Source: Lactarius indigo (taxonomy: Eukaryota > Basidiomycota > Agaricomycetes > Russulales > Russulaceae). Taken from it: a stretch of 64,000 nucleotides of DNA. Positions within the stretch are counted from its first letter, which is position 1, and each line of letters starts with the position of its first letter. This document shows, piece by piece, positions 56,790 through 64,000 of this stretch. The notes beneath the pieces are model-generated. The model did no database searches. It had not been told where the DNA came from and was given only the letters and a program-made list of their open reading frames with translations. Made by a program: the position numbers and the translations under genes. The stretch lies in contig JAFKAC010000110.1 of assembly GCA_025766275.1 (NCBI GenBank), forward strand, positions 62,001 to 126,000, in the 5' to 3' direction.

Positions 56790-59677
56790 TCATTGGAGAG
56801 GAGGTCTAGAGGAAAAACCAAGAGTAGTGTGACAGAAGATGCGAGCATTTCTGTCACCTATAAGGAGAGAAAGAGCATCAAAGGGAACGAAAGGGTCGTC
56901 CCTTGCAAGTATGTGAAGGAGAGAAGTATATAAAGTGTGGATGACGTCTGGGGAATGGCAACCCCAATCAGAGGAAAAAGAACCCTTATCAAAAGCACCA
57001 GGTCCCTTCCCCCACACGGCGCCGAGGCGAATAAGAAGGGAAACGGTGACGCCTTTAACAGCTAAAAAGAAGAAAATAAGATAAGAAAAAAAGGAAGAAA
57101 AGGACGAACAATGTTTCTTAGTCCAATCGTCGCCGAGGCCACGCCTAGGTGATTTGCTCATGTGTGTTCGAAGGGGGCTAGATGGGTCATAAAGAGCGAT
57201 GATAAAGGAAGTAATCATTGCTATAAAGATGGACCTGTCTGACATGCCCTTCTTGTTTCTAGAGACCCAATCGATTTGGCTGTAAACGTTGCGAACTTGT
57301 TGGTGAGAGAGTGCGTTGGCGAAGCGATGTCTGGAAACGTCGAGGGGCATGAAAAGGTTTGGGAGGAGGGAGGAAGCGATGATAGCGACGAGCAAAGCAA
57401 GGTGATGCAAGTGATCGGAACCGTTGTAGACCTGCCTAACCCAGGAGTAGGTGTCATCGATATAAGGGACATGAGAGAGAGAAGGAGTGACAAAGTCGTG
57501 AGGGAGGGAAGTTTTGTTGAGGACAGATTGAAGGGCATCGAGGGAGAGGGCATTAGCAAACCATTGGACGGTTGAATCATTGGAAAGGGCGTGATTAAGA
57601 GCGACTGTGGCGAAATGGAGAGATGGCAAAGGAAGACCGGGAGGGGAAGGAATGGAAGGAATAGAGGCAGCGTCCTTGAGGCCCAAATGTGCCCAGGAGT
57701 CAAAGACAGGCTTCCTTGGAGATGCACCGGCGGTAGAGGACCTAGGCCTGTGAGAAGGAACGAAGGATATGCGAAGATAACGGACCCCCCTGAGGAAGAG
57801 GTTGTGAGCAAAGGAGTCGCGTGCATCGAGATCTGATTCTTGAGATAGGCGATGGAGGCTGCGATGTGCCTCGATAAGAAGAGGAAGAAAGGAGCCGTTT
57901 GTCTGGACAGGAGCAGCTACGAGGGAGGGAGAATGAGGGGAAGACATGGCGAGGAGATGTTGGACGAAGGCGGTGAGGGTCATTGCATGTGCCTGAAGAT
58001 TGGGAAGACCATGGGAAATGGAGTGTGGGTCGTGTACGACAGCCTGAAGAAGAAGCTGATATGTTTGGTGATGATCGTGTGGGGAATATGAGAGAGGATT
58101 GTCGAGAGAAAGCCATTTCTTCAAGTGTTTCTCCCTGTCTCTTCCAAGGAGTTCTGCGGTGTTCCTGGAGTCTTCTGATGGGGCTTGGGAAATACGGGCT
58201 GCTATATCTGCACGGACGCCATCCATGACCAACTGTTTTGTGTCATCTAATAAGCCAGTGAGAGCGATTTCGACTATGCGCATTGCCCTATTAGCGAATG
58301 AGGATTCTACACCAGGGTAGACGTTTGGAGGGTCGACATGAAAAGAGTGTTGGATGCGAAACTTTGCCTGATAAGACTAAGAAGAAATGAGCAATAATGT
58401 AGAAAGGACATGGAAAAGCCAAATAAATAAAGAGGGTAAGTATGTAATGAATCTGAATATACGCGGCACCTTTTTGATATGAAATCGACCTCAAAAGGTG
58501 CCGCGTATAATGAGATTGATTATACGCAGCACCTTTTGAGGTCGATTTCATACCCAAAGGGTGCCGCGTATATCCGATCTCATTATACGCGGCACCTTTT
58601 TGATCTGAAATCAACTTCAAAAGGTGCCGCGTATAATGAGATTGATTATACGCGGCACCTTTTTGATCTGAAATCAACCTCAAAGGGTGCCGCGTATATC
58701 CGATCTCATTATACGCGGCACCTTTTGAAGTTGATTTCAGATCAAAAAGGTGCCGCGTATAATGAGATCGGATATACGCGGCACCCTTTGAGGTTGATTT
58801 CAGATCAAAAAGGCGCCGCGTATAATCAATCTCATTATACGCGGCACCTTTTGAAGTTGATTTCAGATCAAAAAGGTGCCGCGTATAATGAGATCGGATA
58901 TACGCGGCACCCTTTGAGGTTGATTTCAGATCAAAAAGGCGCCGCGTATAATCAATCTCATTATACGCGGCACCTTTTGAAGTTGATTTCAGATCAAAAA
59001 GGCGCCGCGTATAATCAATCTCATTATACGCGGCACCTTCTGAGGTCGATTTCAGACCCAAAGGGTGCCGCGTATGAGTGATAGTCCATATACCTGGTGA
59101 AAAGAAAAGATAGAAGATAGAATATTATGGGCTTACATGGAAATGTCTCATAGAATATGATAGAACTTGAGCTTTCTTAGATGCCACGGCAGGATATCCA
59201 TTTTTCAGTGGCCATTTTCGATGAGCGATCACAAGACCATGCTCCATTGCCTGCCCGATCGTGGGATGTTCGAACACGTCTTGTAGCATTGGAAACCCAT
59301 CTTTAAGAGCTCCTTTGCTCAACCCGAGAGGACCCATCAGACTGGTTGCCAACACAGCAGCGTTTCCAGTATGGCAGAAGCACAGTGCTCGTTCTAATGC
59401 CGCAACCAATTCGACGTGCATGTGGCAAGGCGTTAGACCCTTGCGTATTCTCTTCCTCTCCACGTCATATATCGACTTGATGAGCAGTGTGATCGGGTAT
59501 GAAACCCAATCATATAGCGATGGGAATGCCTAGAATACATGTCGTTCTCTCTTCTATCAATTCTTCTATCGTAGCGAGCATCGACTCACATTCGGCTTGA
59601 GCACAATTATATGCTGTTTGATTACTTTCCGGACATCTGGCTGTCTCCATACCCTCGCAAGAGGTACTATGATCTTT
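56790..59677 (-). CDS. Unrecognised protein, at least 3 exons, intron with palindrome array
   Basis: Exon about 59677-59588 (KIIVPLARVWRQPDVRKVIK, QHIIVLKPN), exon 59529-59137 (AFPSLYDWVSYPITLLIKSI, HMHVELVAALERALCFCHTG, NAAVLATSLMGPLGLSKGAL) and exon 58367-56790 (AKFRIQHSFHVDPPNVYPGV, MRIVEIALTGLLDDTKQLV, to a stop at 56790). The last two are exact multiples of three with GT...AG ends, so the joins are phase 0. The final 526 codons are open. No known domain; the C-terminal part includes two hydrophobic segments (LALLVAIIASSLLPNLFMPL; FFSYLIFFFLAVKGVTVSLL) that could be membrane-spanning. The 5' start is not located and may lie further upstream. The 769-bp intron 59136-58368 carries the GGTGCCGCGTATA palindrome array. 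Confidence 0.65.
58455..59078. repeat. Array of about nine ~63-bp palindromic hairpin units
   Basis: Each unit has a hairpin box GGTGCCGCGTATAATGAGAT nnn ATATACGCGGCACC (about 38 bp) and a linker TTTTGAAGTTGATTTCAGAT of about 25 bp. Boxes are near 58499, 58561, 58622, 58686, 58749, 58812, 58875, 58938 and 59000, with half boxes at both ends. Linker orientation flips about the box centred on 58704, so the left part mirrors the right; a 126-bp double unit is repeated at 58749-58874 and 58875-59000. Same protein can be read on both strands, an artefact. Confidence 0.95.
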
Positions 59678-59710
59678 TTGAATATAAACCTTTAATCGAT
59701 TGGTCCTGTG

Positions 59711-60589
59711 TTAGTTAGTCGTCGTGGCGGTGGCACGTCGGGCGTACTTTCCAGATGGTGATCTCAGAGCTCTTACGTCCACACTGTAGACTAGCTCAGC
59801 ACGGCAGCATGTTGGGCAGTCCTTGCGGTCGATTCTTGTGTGGAACCGGTCCGATGGCAGAGCTTGGTCACAGTAAGCCTGTTTCTTTTTTGCTGTCGCT
59901 TTCTCCTTGTCTGTCTGCGCGAATGCTCCAGCAAGTGCTGCTGTTACTGTCCCTTGCTGCGAGTCAAGCCTTCCTGCTCGTGTTGCTACACGGTGTGAGA
60001 TGTAGTTGTAGAATTGTGATGACACTGGCTTCACAGCAGATCTTCCGCCTCTGCTCCGCATGTTGCCACCTTCCTCTGATCCTTCCCAGCTAGACTCGCT
60101 CGATGATTCGTCTTCCTCTTTACACACCGATTTGTTGATTTCTGCAATCGCCCGGTAAAAGCATGGCGGTATCCCTGATGCCTGCACATTGCCTGCCGTC
60201 CGTAGGAATCCAAGAGGGTACACGTCTACGTTGATGATGTCATATTTCGTAAGATCTTGTCCAAATAACTTGTCCGCGTCTGCAGAGTATCCTTGATCAG
60301 GGTTGAATAGTGAGTGTATCTTCTCAAGATTCATTAGTACTCCGCAATCCGGCTCATCCGGGTCCACAAGAGCTCGTCTCCGCGGTATCCGTTTCCCATC
60401 ACGGTCGAAAATTGCCACCTTGTCCCCGTCTTCGTTCACCATCGGACACGTTTCTATTTTCACCCGCTGTCTTCCCCGTTTGTCTTGCTTGTCGTAGATG
60501 TTCGCCCCGTACTTCTCTCTTATCGTTTCTGTCGCGATCGTTTCCCATTCATGTATGTGGAAGCACCTGCGTCGTTTCGTCGCAGCCAT
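59711..60589 (-). CDS. Unrecognised 292-aa protein
   Basis: Single long open frame from ATG 60589: MAATKRRRCFHIHEWETIAT, GKRIPRRRALVDPDEPDCGV, NLEKIHSLFNPDQGYSADAD, DIINVDVYPLGFLRTAGNVQ, an acidic Ser-rich stretch, and a Cys-pair DCPTCCRAE near the end. It follows the 60.6-61.8 kb frames on the same strand and may be part of a larger gene with them. No family recognised. Confidence 0.5.
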   Translation of the reverse strand: MAATKRRRCFHIHEWETIATETIREKYGANIYDKQDKRGRQRVKIETCPMVNEDGDKVAIFDRDGKRIPRRRALVDPDEPDCGVLMNLEKIHSLFNPDQGYSADADKLFGQDLTKYDIINVDVYPLGFLRTAGNVQASGIPPCFYRAIAEINKSVCKEEDESSSESSWEGSEEGGNMRSRGGRSAVKPVSSQFYNYISHRVATRAGRLDSQQGTVTAALAGAFAQTDKEKATAKKKQAYCDQALPSDRFHTRIDRKDCPTCCRAELVYSVDVRALRSPSGKYARRATATTTN

Positions 60590-60635
60590 CCTCTCTGCTC
60601 AGTCATTTTGATCCACTCTTAATCACGGGGGGTAC

Positions 60636-60903
60636 TTACTCGATCGACGTTGCTAGCGCGAAAGTAACATATGATATTTTCGAATAGTCTCTTTCCGTGT
60701 CCCAGCTTTCTGCTTCGTTATCTTCGTTTCCCGCAAGCGCGATCGCCGCGTTTTGCCCGTACCGCGACGTCACCACAATTGGTGAGTGCCGTTTCAGGAA
60801 CCCATCTAACTTCCAGCTGTCCGGTGCCTTCTCCACCCAGTCCTTGTACCCGTTCGCCATCAGCGAGTCAAGTTTCTGAGCGTCTTCGAAGTTCAGCCTA
60901 ATC
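60636..60903 (-). CDS. Unrecognised exon-like ORF
   Basis: EPTIRLNFEDAQKLDSLMAN, GYKDWVEKAPDSWKLDGFLK, RHSPIVVTSRYGQNAAIAL. Ends at a GTAC donor-like site after ATSIE. Probably an exon between 61825-60953 and 60589-59711, but I could not find splice joins that keep all frames. Confidence 0.4.
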
Positions 60904-60952
60904 GTCGGTTCCTCTCTGTCCCGTTCATCGCCTCGTCAGTTTCCTCCCACTG

Positions 60953-61825
60953 TTATATCGTACTCCTCGTACTGCATGTGTTCACGTACAAGATGTTTGT
61001 TATTTTGTCCCATTCCGCTTCCTCGTTTTCTAGGTTTTGCTCGTATACCTCTTCCACGTTCATGTATGCCCGGTCTGGTATTCTTTCCAGGAAGTGTGCG
61101 AACATCATTACCATTTGACGATAGTGCCGTCTAGATAGTAACGACCCTCCTGTCGAGTGCCCAGGCCCTGGCGGTGCCGTCTTTCCTCGTAGGAACTCGT
61201 TCGGTGCCATCGCCACGAACACGTCCTCGTTCATCGCCCGCCCAATGAATAGGAACCGACCTTTCGTGTCAAATCCCACCATCGCGTGCTTTCCCTTGAA
61301 CTCCCGATATGGCTTCCCCAAGTCCAGTTCGAATGAGAATCGGTGCGAGTTCGCGACGTTCGGAAGTATCGCTGATAGCCCAATACGATTCCCGATTGTC
61401 AGGTGGTAATCGATCATCGTTTTATTCGTCCTTATCCCGACGTTTCCCGACCTCGCTTCGACGCAGAATTCCTCGTCGATCTTGATCCTGTTCCGTCTCG
61501 ATAGCAGCTTCACCGCGTTCGTGCTTTTCCTCTCATACAACTTCTTCAGCTCTGATAAATCAATTCTCTTCACTTCCTTGTTGTTGAAGTTGTCGATGTT
61601 TCCATCAACTTCATAGTTGCTCGCGATAATCATGTTCAGCACTTCCGATTGCTTGATCCTGTCATCAGCCTCTACACTCAGCTCATCTGGGATCTCTGTG
61701 ATGTCAGTTGGGCCTGACGACATCTTCTTGTCTTCCGCGTTCGCCAGATCAATGTCTGTGCTCTTGTTGCTACTGTACATACAGTGCTCAGCAGCCCATG
61801 TCTCCTTTTCCTTCAAATCAGTCAC
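60953..61825 (-). CDS. Unrecognised 290-aa protein or 5' exon
   Basis: ATG 61825: MTDLKEKETWAAEHCMYSSN, IDLSELKKLYERKSTNAVKL, DYHLTIGNRIGLSAILPNV, KGKHAMVGFDTKGRFLFIGR, NVEEVYEQNLENEEAEWDKI. A donor-like TAC|GTGAAC near the end suggests it continues into 60903-60636. Charged soluble protein; no domain recognised. Confidence 0.5.
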   Translation of the reverse strand: MTDLKEKETWAAEHCMYSSNKSTDIDLANAEDKKMSSGPTDITEIPDELSVEADDRIKQSEVLNMIIASNYEVDGNIDNFNNKEVKRIDLSELKKLYERKSTNAVKLLSRRNRIKIDEEFCVEARSGNVGIRTNKTMIDYHLTIGNRIGLSAILPNVANSHRFSFELDLGKPYREFKGKHAMVGFDTKGRFLFIGRAMNEDVFVAMAPNEFLRGKTAPPGPGHSTGGSLLSRRHYRQMVMMFAHFLERIPDRAYMNVEEVYEQNLENEEAEWDKITNILYVNTCSTRSTI

Positions 61826-63474
61826 TCACATATTGTCCATCGACTCAAGTGAGTCTCTTGAGGTCGCCACAGATGACATCTTCACAACGTGCTCTTTGAG
61901 TTGTATTGAATACTGAGTAAGCCACACTCACTGTGCCGCTCTGTCCATCAGTCACTGCTTAATCAGCATCCCCAAACATGGCAAGACCGGACTGGACTGT
62001 CCGTTCTCTGTGAAAAGTCAAATCCTATTCCTCACCCACCTCTCCACACCCTCATTCTTTGTGAGTCTCTGTTCAGCTTCTACAATGAGTGTCCCTTGTC
62101 GCGCGGAGTAGAGCACGGAGTATATTTTAGGAGGTGCAACACAGAACGGCAGGGCTGCTGGTGAGACAATAACATTGTTCTGTATTATGTAGGCAAAACC
62201 AAGGGGGTCACGGGATTTTAAGCACCCATACCCTGGTTAGGAGCATAGGGGGGGTATAGCAGACCCTTGGCAGATTTTTATTTACCAGCGCCTATGGGGC
62301 GCTAACTCTACTCTAGCCAAATCTGGCGAATGTGAAGAACAATTTATACATTAATCTATTCCTACTAGTACTCATGACTGCATGGGTGAGAAGAGTGCAT
62401 TAATTGGTGATGGAATCGGTAAATGGGACAGTTAACACATGAAAGAGATTGTTTGAAGAGGAAATGGTCTTGCAACACATGCAAGATTTGGTGGTGTCTG
62501 AAGCATTGCCAGGTGTTGTGCGGGCTTCCGCGGGGCACGATCTGTCGTATATGGACCCACAGAGATCATGTACACCTCATTGTACAAGGGCTAGGGCCGC
62601 ATACAAGTGCGGACAGGTCAGAAACAGAAATGGTGGGCTACAGAGCCCATGGAATGAGGGTGGTTGCAAATGGTCGCGCACGCTTCTGCATGGTACGAAA
62701 CCTCACAGAGGTAACCGCCATAGTTGGGAATGTGTTGGGTTCAAATCTCTAAGGCCGCGTGCAATTGGGACACATTGGGGAACACAAGAGATTAGGCTCA
62801 CTGCACTCAAAAGTCCGAAATCTAAAGGAAAAAGTCTACTATTGTCTGTGAGAGAGAAAAGGAGTAGTTGATGGGGGTGGAGAGAAGAGAGCGTCAAAAT
62901 GAGGCAAGACTCCAGATCGCACTGAAGATGGAGAGCCTGAGGACAGGCTGGGAGAGTTGGGGCCAGACAGCAAAAGGTAGCAGTGAATTACCAAGCCAAT
63001 TGCTGTATTTAGTAGGTGCAAGAATGTAATACCATATTTGGATAGGCGCTCGCTTATGTAAATACCTACCCCCCTTTCCCCATTGGCCTTATGAGATTTT
63101 TGTACCCCCTATATCTAACTACACTTCCACGACCCCCTTGGGCAAAACCACTGGACTCATGTGTAGAAGTTATGTACAATGGGCTCAGCAGAGAGACAAC
63201 AGATGATGTGTAAAAGATCGGGTGAAAGCTTGAAGCGCTCCTCGATCGAAAAGGAGAGTTCATGTGGCTGAGGCGAGGTCATGACATCCAACCTGAAGGA
63301 ATCGATGACGCAGCGAGTAAGACTTGGAACCCCTTAGTTAGGAAGCAATAGAGAGGTTTGCTTACCCTGTGGAAGTCATCAGCAACCAGGCTGGTACAAC
63401 TAGTGCACTGGCAGCATGGTGTATCGGATGACATTTTCATGAAGGGCAGGGGCAGATTGGATGTATGGTGCTAT
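61826..63474. other. Spacer without recognised gene
   Basis: Short ORFs only. Words around 62620-62710 (GTCAGAAACAGAAATGG...GGTTGCAAATGGTCGCGCACG) resemble 35970-36030, so a dispersed repeat is likely. Confidence 0.4.
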
Positions 63475-64000
63475 TGTTATGATCCGACGCTTCGGACCTA
63501 AGTCACAGTATGTCTCCACCCTGCCTTCCCCTTTCTGTACTATACCTTGTTACCAAAGGAGCTACTGTTACTAGTGGCGCTGTTTCTTTGATCCAAACTT
63601 CTGTTTACTCTGTTTAGTCTCTTTGATATTGTGTGGACTTGTGTTCATGTTGTTTGGAACCCTGTCCTATATAAACCTGTACCATAGACCGTAGGAAGCC
63701 AGACTTGGCTTCGTTTGCAATCTAGCAACCTTGCCTCCGTACTTTGGTGTGACCTCGCCTTATCCCTCTCTTCTTGTGCATCCCCTACCTCAGTCCCTAA
63801 CCAGGACACTTCGAAGTCTTTGCAGTTGAACTATATCAACGCGTTACACCTGTTATACTCTGTGCACTAGCAAGATCAAGTGTAGAGAAGTGTTAGACAC
63901 TTCGGACGAGGAGTCCTACATTACAGAGTAGTGCTGCACCTTGTGCCACACTTTTATCACTTGTATTTCATAGCAATAAGACAACAGAGGTCTTCGCTTG
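63475..64000 (+). repeat. Probable LTR (element D), cut by window edge
   Basis: Starts TGTTATGATCCGACG, has a TATA-like CCTATATAAACC near 63667, and shares TTGTATTTCATAGCAATAAG with 54196, which is consistent with copies of one LTR family. The internal region of the element would lie to the right of the window. Confidence 0.5.

Noticed and set aside
59711..61825. One single gene from 61825 to 56790
   Set aside because: Plausible by strand and spacing, but I could not find splice sites that keep frame between 60953, 60903, 60589 and 59677, so the parts are listed separately.

Overview
The window looks like a transposon- and satellite-rich stretch of an agaricomycete (mushroom-forming basidiomycete) chromosome. 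The reasons are short introns of about 50 bp, a Plavaka/CACTA-like transposase, a DUF6698-like protein, two lineages of Ty3 chromovirus, and a VLIG/GBP-like large GTPase with Cys-rich repeats. A Rhizoctonia/Ceratobasidium-type genome is my best guess, but that is inference. No rRNA or tRNA gene was recognised. Few genes look intact: a Ser/Pro-rich coiled-coil protein (20.3-23.3 kb), the 459-codon DUF6698-like cargo gene (5.55-7.15 kb), the transposase (8.06-11.86 kb), and a cluster of unrecognised minus-strand genes (56.8-61.8 kb).

Layout. 0-0.6 kb: C-terminal-half exons of UDP-glucose:glycoprotein glucosyltransferase running off the left edge. 0.6-4.08 kb: a (GT)n tract and two diverged, rearranged copies of a degenerate repeat. 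4,086-14,203: one 10.1-kb DNA transposon with terminal inverted repeats and a 2-bp target duplication; removing it re-joins a host reading frame. It carries the transposase, the DUF6698-like gene, and decayed fragments of cellular genes: SCC3/STAG (cohesin), SPT6 (elongation factor) and probably shugoshin. 15.7-20.0 kb: broken VLIG/GBP-like GTPase gene. 20.3-23.3 kb: intact Ser/Pro-rich gene. 24.1-26.1 kb: amino-acid/GABA permease pseudogene cut off by satellite DNA. 26.1-32.4 kb: three tandem arrays (44-, 157- and 68-bp units), telomere-like TTAGGG scraps and a 426-bp foldback. 32.4-36.8 kb: low-complexity, gene-poor. 36.8-41.3 kb: a strand-skewed A/C-rich block with unrecognised ORFs, ending at a near-perfect 485-bp palindrome. 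42.3-45.76 kb: remnant of an old chromovirus. 45,763-53,448: young chromovirus with two near-identical LTRs and a 5-bp TSD, nested in the first bases of another LTR. 53.4-56.5 kb: LTR debris. 56.8-61.8 kb: minus-strand genes, one with an array of GGTGCCGCGTATA palindromes inside an intron. 63,475-end: start of another LTR.

The main story is genome plasticity. Most structure is explained by nested transposons, gene-fragment capture and palindrome amplification. The most unusual signals are (i) the transposon that collected pieces of three chromosome-biology genes, (ii) a family of nested palindromes built from one ~38-bp hairpin box at two loci 17 kb apart, (iii) two different satellites sharing a GTCCNGGAC palindromic core, and (iv) a post-chromodomain accessory domain apparently shared by two chromovirus lineages.
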